Shown here: in pieces, positions 25,761-34,396 of the stretch
Position numbering within the stretch: position 1 is the first letter of the stretch
Layout of the letters: every line of letters begins with the position of its first letter
Source of the DNA: Candidatus Accumulibacter similis
GTDB lineage: Bacteria; Pseudomonadota; Gammaproteobacteria; Burkholderiales; Rhodocyclaceae
Reading direction: 5' to 3'
DNA length: 64,000 nucleotides
Assembly: GCA_013347225.1 (NCBI GenBank)
Contig: CP054595.1
Location: forward strand, 1,852,415-1,916,414
Notes under the pieces: generated by a model
Seen by the model: only the letters and a program-made list of their open reading frames with translations
Told to the model about the DNA's origin: nothing
Database searches by the model: none
Position numbers and translations under genes: made by a program

Positions 25761-26013
25761 CGATGGTGCCACAACTGCCGGGTTTTTTCATCCGTGGAGG
25801 AACTGGAAACAGCGATCACCTTGCAGCCGACGACGCTCGCGTCCTGGTCTGGCAGACGAGCGCCGGCATGGACAGGCTGCGATCGAACGGATCACGCTCA
25901 GCAGCGGAGCTGCGGAGCTTGGTGCCGAGCAGGCAGTCGGGGGCGCGGGGACACACGCTGCTCGCCCGTCGGGGTTCAGGTCCAGCCGTCGTTGGCGCTG
26001 ACAACGCCCGCCG

Positions 26014-26829
26014 TCACCACCGCCGAGCTGGCAGATCCTGGCGGCCACGGGGTGGCTGTGGCTGGCAGCAGCTCGGCATGGCTGCAGCGATCACGGCCTC
26101 TGGCGCCTGCTGTGCGTACCGCCGCTGGCGGCGACCAGTGACGATGCCGATGCCCGCGGCCGTTCCCAGCAGCAGCAGGGACCCCGGTTCGGGTACCGTC
26201 ATCAACTGCACCGACCAGGAAGACCCGGCTCCCTGGGAAGAGTCGTGGTAGCCACTGCTGATGGCAGCAAAGCGATACTGCCCGGCGGCCAGCCGCAGGT
26301 GGTAGTGGAAGGCGCCCGCAGCTGGCGTGGCCAGTGGAGTCCAGATGCCGCTGCCGGTGAGTTCCTCGAGCATCACGCTGGCGAGGTCGGTGGTGATGCC
26401 GGTGAACACATACGACTCGTCGGTGTTCAGGTGGAAGCTCAACTCCAGGCGGTTTCCCGAATGTGCGTCGACCGCAGCGACGCCCTGGTCTGCGGCGAAG
26501 GCAAAGAGGGTCACCGAGGCACTCGCGGCGAAGCCGCCGGCCGGCAGATGGTCGATCGACTGATCGAGCTGGTACTGGTAGTTGGCGATCCACGAACCGT
26601 CTCCGACCGCCCCGCTGCCACTGTCACTGCCGGCCAGTTGCGTCTGCAGGTCGGACGTCAGGCTGGTGTACTGCCGCGAGTCCGTCGCGGAGTTGATGCT
26701 GCCGACAAAGCCGAACTGTGTCGACACCTGCAACAGGGTCTGTCGTCCGTCGATGACGAAGGCAGCGGTGGCGGAGGTGCAGGCGATTGCCAAGGCAGGC
26801 GCCAACATGCAGCGGAAGAGCGTTCTCAT
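26014..26829 (-). CDS. PEP-CTERM exported protein with a C-terminal extension
   Basis: This 271-residue protein has a signal peptide (MRTLFRCMLAPALAIACTSATA). The mature part is rich in Ser, Thr and Asp, consistent with a beta-rich exported domain, and it ends in a PEP-CTERM signal: VPEPGS, a hydrophobic helix and the Arg cluster GRRQRR. Exosortase normally cleaves this tag for surface anchoring or glycan-associated export. Unusually, about 34 residues follow the Arg cluster, beginning YAQQAPEAV, where the family normally stops. The Tyr is encoded by TAC, one base from a stop. ATG 26829 has GGAGACAGGA just before it. Confidence 0.75.
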   Translation of the reverse strand: MRTLFRCMLAPALAIACTSATAAFVIDGRQTLLQVSTQFGFVGSINSATDSRQYTSLTSDLQTQLAGSDSGSGAVGDGSWIANYQYQLDQSIDHLPAGGFAASASVTLFAFAADQGVAAVDAHSGNRLELSFHLNTDESYVFTGITTDLASVMLEELTGSGIWTPLATPAAGAFHYHLRLAAGQYRFAAISSGYHDSSQGAGSSWSVQLMTVPEPGSLLLLGTAAGIGIVTGRRQRRYAQQAPEAVIAAAMPSCCQPQPPRGRQDLPARRW

Positions 26830-27346
26830 GTTCCTGTCTCCGGGAAGAAAGTCGTGGGCTGTAGCCGGCTTGGCATGCGCCCCGACAGCGATCTGCATGA
26901 TCCCATGCAGCAGGGGGAATCGGCCGCGCCCGGAATGGTAGCAGGTCCGGCGCGGACCGATGGCGGAACCTGCGGCAGCACGGCGTTCAGCGAAACGATC
27001 CGTCGTGTGGGGTTTGCTCAGCGGCAGGAGGCTCGCGACACATGCTCACCGGCGCCGATGGGGTCCCGCAAGGCACCGCGTGCGCCATGGCAGCGTTGGG
27101 CGGCCACGGTGGGCGTGTGCGCGAACGAGCGCAGGTGGACGCCGGCGACCCAGATGGTCTGGAAGCTGTGCACGGTACGCAGCGGAATGAGGTGGCGGCG
27201 ATGGCGCGGCGTGGCCGATGGCCCGTCGCCGCTTCCGGTTGCTCCCGTCGTCTGCATCCGGACGCCACCCACACGCGTATCAGCTTGTGCAGCGGCCACG
27301 CACACGGCGTTGCCGTCAGCAAACAGACCAACCGGAGGATTCAACC
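26830..27346. other. Divergent intergenic region between two PEP-CTERM genes
   Basis: About 500 bases lie between the two oppositely directed PEP-CTERM genes and must hold both promoters. No convincing gene, repeat or RNA was recognised; the frames present are Arg- and Pro-rich noise. GGAGGA at about 27333-27338 is the ribosome-binding site of the plus-strand gene. Confidence 0.4.
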
Positions 27347-28171
27347 ATGTCGTACACCGACCGAGCGAAAGCCGTCACACTCGCCCCGCTCCTGCTCCTC
27401 GCCGCGCTGGCGCAGCCGGCGCAGGCGGCAACGACCCTGACGCTGCAGCCGGACGAAGCCGCCAGCCAGGATGTCTTCGTCTATGAGTTCGCGATTCCCG
27501 GCGCTTTCGGCATCGCCACCGCCGCGCGCGTGACCAACCTCGACAGCCAGACGCTGAACAGCCTCAGCCCGCTGCCGGCGGTACCCTTTGGCAATTTCCT
27601 CGGCAGCAGCAACACCGTGCCGCTGATCGGTGCGCAGGGCGAGAGCCGGGCGCACGATACGCGCTCGCTGCTGCGCTTCGATCCGGGCGCGCTGGGCATC
27701 GCCGCCGGGCAGGTGGTCAGCGCCAGCCTCAGGCTCTTCGCGCTGCCGGGTCTGCCGCCGTTCGACAATCCGACGCCGGCGCAAGCGATCACCACCGCTC
27801 TGCACCGCGTGACCGAAAGCTGGAGCGAGACCGGCGTCACCTGGGAGACGCAGCCGGCGGTATCCGGGCCAGTGACTTCGGTGACGCAGGACGGCGTGAA
27901 CCAGTGGGTTTCCTTCGACGTCACCGCGCTGGTTCGTGACTGGCTGGCCGATCCGGCAGGCAACTTCGGTGTCGAGCTGCGGCAGCCGGATATCGTCATC
28001 GCCGCTTCAGGCAAGCCGCTCGCCTCGCTCTACGCGTCGTCCGCGTGGGCCGACGCCGGATTGCGGCCGATGCTCGAGATCTCGGCGATCCCGGAGCCGC
28101 CCACCGCGGCGCTGCTGGCGGGCGGGCTGGGTCTGTTTGGCTGGGTGCGACGGCGTCGGCAAATGGCCTGA
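27347..28171 (+). CDS. DNRLRE-like PEP-CTERM exported protein
   Basis: This 274-residue protein has a signal peptide cleaved after AQPAQA. Its beta-rich middle resembles the DNRLRE surface domain: SLLRFDPGALG, VVSASLRLFA, ITTALHRVTESWSETGVTW, WVSFDVTALVRDWLADP. It ends in a canonical PEP-CTERM tag: IPEPPTAALLAGGLGLFGWV and RRRRQ. It is predicted to be processed by an exosortase and displayed or released at the surface; no exosortase is in this window. ATG 27347 follows GGAGG. Confidence 0.82.
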   Translation: MSYTDRAKAVTLAPLLLLAALAQPAQAATTLTLQPDEAASQDVFVYEFAIPGAFGIATAARVTNLDSQTLNSLSPLPAVPFGNFLGSSNTVPLIGAQGESRAHDTRSLLRFDPGALGIAAGQVVSASLRLFALPGLPPFDNPTPAQAITTALHRVTESWSETGVTWETQPAVSGPVTSVTQDGVNQWVSFDVTALVRDWLADPAGNFGVELRQPDIVIAASGKPLASLYASSAWADAGLRPMLEISAIPEPPTAALLAGGLGLFGWVRRRRQMA

Positions 28172-28234
28172 AGCGGTCGGCGCGCGGTATCTGGTCGTCG
28201 CGTTCACCCTGCCGGCTGCGGCGGGGGGAATGAA

Positions 28235-28260
28235 ACGGGCAGAGCCGCGGCTCTGCCCGT
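28235..28260. terminator. Perfect palindrome between convergent genes, probable terminator
   Basis: ACGGGCAGAGCCG is followed at once by its exact reverse complement, giving 13 perfect pairs between the stop of the PEP-CTERM gene (28171) and the stop of the minus-strand cytochrome (28294). There is no clear T-tract on either side, so it may be a weak or bidirectional terminator or a protein-binding palindrome. Confidence 0.6.
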
Positions 28261-28293
28261 CGTCCGGAAAGCTCCCGTGTGGCGGCCGTGCGC

Positions 28294-29133
28294 TTACTGC
28301 TTGGCCGCCTTGATGTCGCCGTCGGCGCCGACGCCGAGCGTGTAGCCCATCGAGACGTGGTGGAAGCGGCCGATCGCGTGGTCGCTGTGGATGGCGACGC
28401 CGATCGGCGTTGCCTTGCCTTCGGCGAGCGTGCCGTTGAGCTTGCGCGTGAAGGTCACGGTGTAGGTGTCGCCGCTCTTGCTGCCCTCGGCCTTGACGCC
28501 GGCGCTGCCACCTTCCATGTTGCGCTTGTCGGTCACCGAGCCGTCAGCCGCCTTGGCGCCCTTGGCGCTCTTCCACTGCATCAGCTCGTAGGCGCCGTCC
28601 TTGGTGTACTTGGTCTTCTTGTCGTCGGCGCCGGGCATCGTCCGCGCGTCGGCGTGGCAGCTCGCCCAGCAGCCTACCTGCGCGCCCTGGCTGACCTTGT
28701 CGTTGGCGAAGAGGACCGTCGCCTTGACCTCGTTCTCCTTGTCGGCGGGATCGACGCCGCCGCCGGGGGCCTTGAAAGTCAGTCGGACGTAGAGGTTGTC
28801 CTTGTCGTAGGCGGTCTGCACGGCGACCGGGAAATTCATCGTCTTCGGTGCACCCTTGGGCTCCAGATCCTTGCCGGCGAGGCGCTTCATGTCGAAGTTG
28901 AGGCCGCCTTTCTCCTCATGGCAGCCGACGCAGCTCTCGCCCTTGTTGAGGCCCGTGCGACCGCTGTGGTCGGACTTCTTCATGATCCATTCGATCGGCG
29001 TGACGCCGGCGTGAAACACCTGAATGTCGCGCTTGGGAACCTTGCTCCAGTCGGGAGCGGCAGCCTGCGCGAGTTGCGGACCGAAGGCCAGCAGGGCGCC
29101 GAAGAGGGCCAGGGAAACGCTCGTTCTTTTCAT
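28294..29133 (-). CDS. Periplasmic dihaem cytochrome (ethylbenzene-dehydrogenase-like haem-binding family)
   Basis: This 279-residue protein has a Sec signal (MKRTSVSLALFGALLAFGPQLAQA). It shows one CxxCH haem site (CVGCH) and a second Cys-rich site (CWASCH, a CxxxCH spacing), then a C-terminal beta domain with SDHAIGRFHHVSMGYTLG, as in the cytochrome c-552/DMSO-reductase-like haem-binding family. Such proteins accept electrons from membrane tetrahaem quinol dehydrogenases in anaerobic respiration. It follows the NapC/NirT-like gene on the same strand with about 100 bases between. ATG 29133 has GGAG seven bases upstream. The electron acceptor is unknown. Confidence 0.8.
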   Translation of the reverse strand: MKRTSVSLALFGALLAFGPQLAQAAAPDWSKVPKRDIQVFHAGVTPIEWIMKKSDHSGRTGLNKGESCVGCHEEKGGLNFDMKRLAGKDLEPKGAPKTMNFPVAVQTAYDKDNLYVRLTFKAPGGGVDPADKENEVKATVLFANDKVSQGAQVGCWASCHADARTMPGADDKKTKYTKDGAYELMQWKSAKGAKAADGSVTDKRNMEGGSAGVKAEGSKSGDTYTVTFTRKLNGTLAEGKATPIGVAIHSDHAIGRFHHVSMGYTLGVGADGDIKAAKQ

Positions 29134-29234
29134 TTCAGACTCCACTCAAGTGTTGATGCGGTTGGTACGTGTCAGCGACCAGGGGACGTCGATTGTTTTC
29201 CCGTGGCCGCGCTGCGGGTCGCTGGCGACGTGCG

Positions 29235-29819
29235 TCACTCGTCGTCTTCCGGCATGTTCTGCGGTTTCGAATGCGCGATTCCCTTGTGGCAGTCGATGCA
29301 GGTCTGCTTGTCCTCCTGACCGATCTTGTGCATCTTCGACGCGCGTGCCTTCTGCTTTTCGATGTCCATCGCCGCGAACGAGTGGCAGTTGCGGCATTCG
29401 CGCGAATCGCCTGCCTTCATCCGGTTCCACTCGTTGGTGGCCAGCTCGAGCCGCTTGGCCTCGAACTTCTCGGGCGTCGAAATGGTGCCCATGACCTTGC
29501 CGTAGAGTTCCTTGCTGGCGGCAATCTTGCGCATCATCTTGTGCCCCCAGTCCTTCGGCACGTGGCAGTCGGAGCATTAGGCGCGGACGCCGGTGCGGTT
29601 GCTGTAGTGAATCGTCTTCTTGTACTCCTGGTATACGTTGTCCCTCATCTCGTGACAGCCGATGCAGAACTCGAGTGTGTTGGTCGCTTCCATCGCCGTG
29701 TTGAAGCCACCCCAGAAGAAGACGCCGGCGACGAAGCCGACCGACAGGAGCGCAAGCAGCGAGTACTTGGTACTGGGGCGTTTGAGGCGGGTCCAGAACC
29801 CTGGGCTGTTGTCGGTCAC
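29235..29819 (-). pseudogene. NapC/NirT-type tetrahaem cytochrome interrupted by an in-frame TAA
   Basis: A GTG at 29819 behind GGGAGG starts a cytochrome with an N-terminal membrane anchor (LLALLSVGFVAGVFFWGGF) and four CxxCH sites: CIGCH, CSDCH, CRNCH and CIDCH. The family normally moves electrons from menaquinol or ubiquinol to periplasmic partners. A TAA at 29579-29577 falls between GVRA and CSDCH, where relatives have Thr. The frame is perfect on both sides (195 codons in all), so this is a single nonsense change or a base-call error. If real, only one haem site would be made. Confidence 0.75.
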
Positions 29820-29902
29820 GCTGCTACCTCCCTGTCATTGTCATGCCACCGGTCACCTGCCGAGGCTGCCCGAAGTCTAGCGGATGGGGCGGCGGCGACG
29901 GT

Positions 29903-29916
29903 TTGATCTAGGTTAA
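29903..29916 (-). promoter_or_regulatory. Possible FNR/Dnr box upstream of the tetrahaem cytochrome
   Basis: On the minus strand TTAAC-CTAG-ATCAA matches the TTGAT-N4-ATCAA consensus in eight of ten half-site positions. It lies about 85-100 bases upstream of the GTG start at 29819, so anaerobic activation of the two cytochrome genes is plausible. A Crp/Fnr regulator is encoded at 51.7-52.4 kb. Confidence 0.45.
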
Positions 29917-29961
29917 CAAATGCTGGAAAGGGCGGCCCTCGTCGGCGCCGCTGGCCGCAGC

Positions 29962-31176
29962 TCAGGGCTGCACCTGATCGATCACCAGGCGCAGCCTGCG
30001 GTTGCCGGGCTTGACGCCGGCGATGCGGCCGAACAGGTCGCCGGAGGAGGTGCTGGCGTTGCCGGCGCGGGTGATGCGCGCCTCGACGCTGACGCTGGCG
30101 AAATCGGAAATCCTGCGGCCGCCGGCCAGCGCCATCGAGTCGTCGAGGCGGAAATTCAGTGGCAGGTCGGCGACCGTCGCGCGCATCGCCGCCAGCGGCA
30201 TGCGCGGTCCTTCCTCGGCACGGGCAAAGACGAACACGACGTCGTCCGGCTGCACGCGGCCGGCGAGCTTGCCGCTCAGCGTCACCTCGCCGGCGAGCTG
30301 GCCGGCGCCGGCAGCCGTCGCCCCGGCCGGCGCGCCGCCAGCGGCGCGGGCGGTGGCGATGCCGCGTGCCTCGTCGATCGCCGCGGCAACCGTCTTCGCC
30401 TCGTCGCTGCCGGGTTCGAGCTGCGGCAGCAGGCGTGACCAGTACTCTGCGGCCGCGACGAAGTCCTGCCGCTCGCGCGCTGCCGCGCCGGCCAGCAGCA
30501 GCGCCTGCGGTTCGTTCGGGTCGATCTGCAGTGCGCGGGCGATGAGTTCGCCGGCCTTGCCCTGCAGACTGCCGCCGTGCAACTGGCTGAGCACTTCCGC
30601 GTAGTCGGCGAGCAGGCCGGCATCCTGATCGACGAGGCTGCCGGCGCGGGCGTAGGCGTCGGCCGCCTCGGGGTAACGTTCGAGAACCTTGTACGAGCGC
30701 GCCAGCATCACCCAGCCCTTGCCGTCGCCGGGGTTCTTCTTCAGCCTTTCCGCCAGGCCGCCGATCATCGCGTCGATCTGCTCGGGCGTAATTCGCGCCT
30801 GTCGCTGCAGCGGATCGAGGGCGAGCGGGTTGCCGAGCAGGACGTAGCCGGCAGCGGCGGCCAGCGGGATGGCGAGCAGCAGGAACAGCGCCGTCCGCCG
30901 GCCACCGCCGCGGGTCGCCGGCGTCGCCGGCTGCGCCTCGACTTCGTCGAGCAGGCGGCGCTGCAGTTCGGCGCGTGCCTGTTCGGCGTCGGCGGCGCCG
31001 AGCGTGCCGTCATCGCGCTCGCGGTCGAGTTCGGCGAGCTGGTCGCGGAAGACCGCCAGGTTGGCTTCGCGCCGGTCGGCGCCGGCGGATGGCGGCGGCG
31101 CCCGCCACAGTGGCGGCAGCAGGATGGCCAGTGCGGCGGCAAGCAGAAGCGCCGCAACGATGATGAAGGCAGTCAT
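29962..31176 (-). CDS. ccmI: Cytochrome c maturation protein CcmI
   Basis: This 404-residue inner-membrane protein holds apocytochrome c for haem attachment. It has an N-terminal membrane helix (FIIVAALLLAAALAILL), a cytoplasmic leucine-zipper-like loop (FRDQLAELDRERDDGTL), a second helix (TALFLLLAIPLAAAAGYVLL) and a periplasmic TPR domain (GDGKGWVMLARSYKVLERYPEAADAYARAG in sense). The C-terminal 110 residues form the beta-rich CcmI extension (VTLSGKLAGRVQPDDVVFVFA). It is the last gene of the ccm operon, 120 bases after ccmH. Confidence 0.88.
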   Translation of the reverse strand: MTAFIIVAALLLAAALAILLPPLWRAPPPSAGADRREANLAVFRDQLAELDRERDDGTLGAADAEQARAELQRRLLDEVEAQPATPATRGGGRRTALFLLLAIPLAAAAGYVLLGNPLALDPLQRQARITPEQIDAMIGGLAERLKKNPGDGKGWVMLARSYKVLERYPEAADAYARAGSLVDQDAGLLADYAEVLSQLHGGSLQGKAGELIARALQIDPNEPQALLLAGAAARERQDFVAAAEYWSRLLPQLEPGSDEAKTVAAAIDEARGIATARAAGGAPAGATAAGAGQLAGEVTLSGKLAGRVQPDDVVFVFARAEEGPRMPLAAMRATVADLPLNFRLDDSMALAGGRRISDFASVSVEARITRAGNASTSSGDLFGRIAGVKPGNRRLRLVIDQVQP

Positions 31177-31296
31177 GGTCGTCCTAGCTGATCGTTGCGG
31201 CGGCGATTCGCGCGTTCCCTGGCGGCCGCCGCCGCGGCAGCGATCGCGGGTGATGGATGCGGCGATGACCCGCGTGCGCGGTCGTGTCGGCGGAAG

Positions 31297-31782
31297 TCAT
31301 GGCTGCGGCGGTGCCTCCCGATCGTGCAGCAGGGCCTCGGCGCGCCGCGTCTCGTCGGCACTCAGTGGGTGCTGGTCGCCGAGCGCGCGCTGGCGTCGCC
31401 GCAGGTAGAGCAGCAGCCCGCCCAGGCCAGCGACGAACAGCAGGCCGGGTCCGAACCACAGCAGCAGCGTCGTTCCTTTCAGCGGCGGCCGGTAGCGGAC
31501 GAAATCGCCGTAGCGGCTGACCATGAACTCCATGATCTCGGCGTCGCTGCGGCCTTCGCGGATCAGGCTGCGGATCTCGCGGCGCAGATCGTTCGCCAGT
31601 TCCGCGTTCGAGCCGGACAGCGACTCGTTCTGGCAGACCAGGCAGCGCAACTCGGAGGAGATCGCCACCAGGCGCCTTTCGGTTGCCTCGTCGGCTGCCA
31701 GGGGCGCTGCTTCCCGCGCCTGCAGGCCGTTGGCGGCGATGCCGGCGAGGGCCAGCAGCAGGATGGGCAGCCAGCGCCTCAT
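31297..31782 (-). CDS. ccmH: Cytochrome c maturation protein CcmH (thiol reductant)
   Basis: This 161-residue membrane-anchored thioredoxin-like protein reduces the cysteines of apocytochrome CxxCH sites. It shows a signal sequence, the RCLVCQNESLSGSNAELANDLR block with the CxxC redox pair, MVSRYGDFVRYRPP and a C-terminal membrane helix (LWFGPGLLFVAGLGGLLLYL). The start overlaps the ccmG stop by four bases (ATGA). It is the short CcmH type, with CcmI as a separate gene. Confidence 0.93.
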   Translation of the reverse strand: MRRWLPILLLALAGIAANGLQAREAAPLAADEATERRLVAISSELRCLVCQNESLSGSNAELANDLRREIRSLIREGRSDAEIMEFMVSRYGDFVRYRPPLKGTTLLLWFGPGLLFVAGLGGLLLYLRRRQRALGDQHPLSADETRRAEALLHDREAPPQP

Positions 31783-32363
31783 CGGTCCAGCTCGCCCAGC
31801 AGCGGCAGGATCTTGCCGGCAAGGATGTCCGGCGTGACCGGACCGGTGTGTTTCATGCGGATGATGCCGGCCTTGTCGATGACGTAGGTTTCGGGGACGC
31901 CATAGACGCCGTAGTCGATACCGACGCGGCCGTCGATGTCGAGCACCGAGAGGGCATAGGGATCGCCATGCCGGGCCAGCCAGCCGCCCGCGCGCTCGAT
32001 GACCATCCTCTTCTCGCTCGCGGCGTCGAGCTTGCTGCTGTCGATCGCGCCGTCGCCGCGCACTTCCTTGTAATTGAGGCCGACCAGCGGCACGCTCTGG
32101 CGCTTGGCGAGTTCAACCAGCACCGGGTGTTCCTGGCGGCAGGAGACGCACCACGAGGCCCAGACGTTTAGCAGCCAGACCTTGCCGAGCATTTCCTTTG
32201 GCGAGAACTGCCGTTCCGGTGCGTCCAGGCGCGCCAGCGCGAACGCCGGTGCCGGTTTGCCGACCAGCGGCGAGGGCACGTCACGCGGGTTGAGGTTGAG
32301 GCCGACGGCAAGCAGGACGACGAGGACGCCAAAGCCGATCAGCGGCCAGAGAAACCGGTTCAT
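31779..32363 (-). CDS. ccmG: Thiol:disulfide interchange protein CcmG/DsbE
   Basis: This 194-residue periplasmic thioredoxin has an N-terminal anchor (WPLIGFGVLVVLLAVGL) and the redox site WASWCVSC. GVYGVPETYVIDKAGIIRMKHTGPVT contains the cis-Pro and the CcmG signature. It keeps CcmH and apocytochromes reduced. ATG 32363 begins just before the membrane helix and is preferred over upstream in-frame codons that would overlap ccmF. Confidence 0.94.
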   Translation of the reverse strand: MNRFLWPLIGFGVLVVLLAVGLNLNPRDVPSPLVGKPAPAFALARLDAPERQFSPKEMLGKVWLLNVWASWCVSCRQEHPVLVELAKRQSVPLVGLNYKEVRGDGAIDSSKLDAASEKRMVIERAGGWLARHGDPYALSVLDIDGRVGIDYGVYGVPETYVIDKAGIIRMKHTGPVTPDILAGKILPLLGELDR

Positions 32364-32376
32364 GCGCAATGATTCC

Positions 32377-34380
32377 TCAGGTGTTCTGCGCCAGCGGCGC
32401 GGCAGCCGCCGACGGCTGCCCGGACGACACGCGCGCCTTGATGCGATAGCGGCGATCACTCATGGCGACCAGCCCGCCGATGGCCATCAGGACGCAGCCA
32501 CCCCAGATCCAGTCCACGAATGGCTTGTGATAGACGCGCACCGCCCAGGCGGCTTCGGGCCGCGACTTGTCGATCGGCTCGCCGAGCGAGACATAGACGT
32601 CGCGCGTGAGGCCGGTATCGATCGCCGCCTCGGTCATCGGCATCGACGACGCGACGTAGAAGCGCTTCTCGGGGAACATCTTGCGCAGCGTGCGGCCGTC
32701 GCGGATCAGATCGACGTCACCGACCAGGGCGCGGTAGTTGGGCCCCTGCTGCTGGCGGACGCCGTTGAAGCGAAAGACGTAGCCACCGACGCTGACGGTG
32801 TCGCCGATGTCCATGCGGACATCCTTCTCGGTCTGGTAACCGCCGACCATGGCGACACCGACGATGAAGACGGCGATTCCGAGATGTGCCAGGTGCATGC
32901 CGTAGAAACTGCGTGGCTGCCGGCCGAGCGTCGGCAGCAGCGCCTGTCCGGCACGCGTCGCGCGCACACGCTCGCCGACGTTGAGCAGCGTGCTGCAGAC
33001 GATCCATGCCGCCAGCAGCAGGCTCAGCGCGACCAGCGGCTTCCACTCGCCGGCCACGAAAGGCGCCGCGACGCCGACCAGTGCCGCCGCCAGGAAGGCC
33101 CAGCGCAGCGTTCTCGCCAGCTCGCCGAGGTTCGCCTGCTTCCAGCGGACGAAGGGTGCGACGCCCATCAGGAACACCGCCGGCAGCATCAGCGGTACGA
33201 ACACGGAATCGAAATACGGCGGCCCGACGGACAGCTTGCCGGCACCCAGCGCATCGATCAGCAGCGGATAGAGCGTGCCGAGCAGCACCGATGCGCAGGC
33301 GACGACCAGCAGCACGTTGTTCGTCAGCAGCAGCGATTCGCGCGAGAGCAGGGCGAAGCGGCCGCCGAGGCCGACCTTCGGTGCGCGCCAGGCGAACAGG
33401 GCCAGCGAGCTGCCGATGACGGCGACCAGGAAGACGAGGATGAAGATGCCGCGCCGCGGGTCGGTGGCGAAGGCATGTACCGAGGTCAGGACGCCGGAGC
33501 GGACGAGGAAGGTGCCGAGCAGCGACAGCGAGAACGCCGAGATGGCCAGCAGTACCGTCCAGTTCTTGAAACTGCCGCGCTTTTCGGTCACCGCCAGCGA
33601 GTGCACCAGGGCGGTGCCGACCAGCCAGGGCATGAACGAAGCGTTCTCGACCGGATCCCAGAACCACCAGCCGCCCCAGCCGAGTTCGTAGTAGGCCCAC
33701 CACGAGCCGAGGGCGATTCCGAGTGTCAGGAAGATCCAGGCGGCCGTCGTCCACGGTCGCGACCAGCGTGCCCAGGCGGCGTCGAGCTGGCCCGAGAGCA
33801 GCGCGGCGATGGCGAATGCGAAGGCCACCGAGAAGCCGACATAGCCCATGTAGAGCATCGGCGGATGAAAGATCAGGCCGGGATCCTGCAGCAGCGGGTT
33901 GAGGTCGCGCCCTTCCTCGGCCCCCGGCAGCAGGCGCTCGAAGGGGTTCGAAGTGAGCAGGATGAAGAGCAGGAAGCCGGCGCTGACCAGCCCGAGGACG
34001 CCGAGGACCCGTGCCACCATGTGATCGGGCAACTGCCGCGACAGCAGTGCCACTGCCAGCGCCCACATGACGAGCATCAGGACCCACAGCAGCAGCGATC
34101 CCTCGTGCCCGCCCCAGACGGCGGCGACCCGATACGGCAGCGGCAGCAGGGTATTCGAGTGCTGTGCGACGTAGAGCACCGAGAAATCGTTCTGCACGAA
34201 GGCGGCGGTCAGGCAGGCGAAGGCGACCGCCAGCAGCAGCGCCTGGACGATCGCCGCCGGGCGGGCGAGGGCAATCCACTGCCGCTGCCCGGAGTGGGCG
34301 CCGAGCAGCGGCAGCATGCCCTGGGTCACGGCGACGCAGAGCGCGAGAATGAGGGCAAAGGTGCCGACTTCCGGGATCAT
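32377..34380 (-). CDS. ccmF: Haem lyase subunit CcmF
   Basis: This 667-residue polytopic inner-membrane protein attaches haem to apocytochrome c together with CcmH and CcmI. The WWD haem-handling domain reads GWGGWWFWDPVENASFMPWL. Conserved GSWWAYYELGWGG precedes it, and AVWGGHEGSLLLWVL lies near the N-terminus. About 15 membrane helices and the periplasmic C-terminal domain (DVRMDIGDTVSVGGYVFRF) are present. Length is normal. ATG 34380 starts at MIPEVGTFAL, the family's usual beginning. Confidence 0.95.
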   Translation of the reverse strand: MIPEVGTFALILALCVAVTQGMLPLLGAHSGQRQWIALARPAAIVQALLLAVAFACLTAAFVQNDFSVLYVAQHSNTLLPLPYRVAAVWGGHEGSLLLWVLMLVMWALAVALLSRQLPDHMVARVLGVLGLVSAGFLLFILLTSNPFERLLPGAEEGRDLNPLLQDPGLIFHPPMLYMGYVGFSVAFAFAIAALLSGQLDAAWARWSRPWTTAAWIFLTLGIALGSWWAYYELGWGGWWFWDPVENASFMPWLVGTALVHSLAVTEKRGSFKNWTVLLAISAFSLSLLGTFLVRSGVLTSVHAFATDPRRGIFILVFLVAVIGSSLALFAWRAPKVGLGGRFALLSRESLLLTNNVLLVVACASVLLGTLYPLLIDALGAGKLSVGPPYFDSVFVPLMLPAVFLMGVAPFVRWKQANLGELARTLRWAFLAAALVGVAAPFVAGEWKPLVALSLLLAAWIVCSTLLNVGERVRATRAGQALLPTLGRQPRSFYGMHLAHLGIAVFIVGVAMVGGYQTEKDVRMDIGDTVSVGGYVFRFNGVRQQQGPNYRALVGDVDLIRDGRTLRKMFPEKRFYVASSMPMTEAAIDTGLTRDVYVSLGEPIDKSRPEAAWAVRVYHKPFVDWIWGGCVLMAIGGLVAMSDRRYRIKARVSSGQPSAAAAPLAQNT

Positions 34381-34396
34381 GGGCGTCTCGCTGGCG

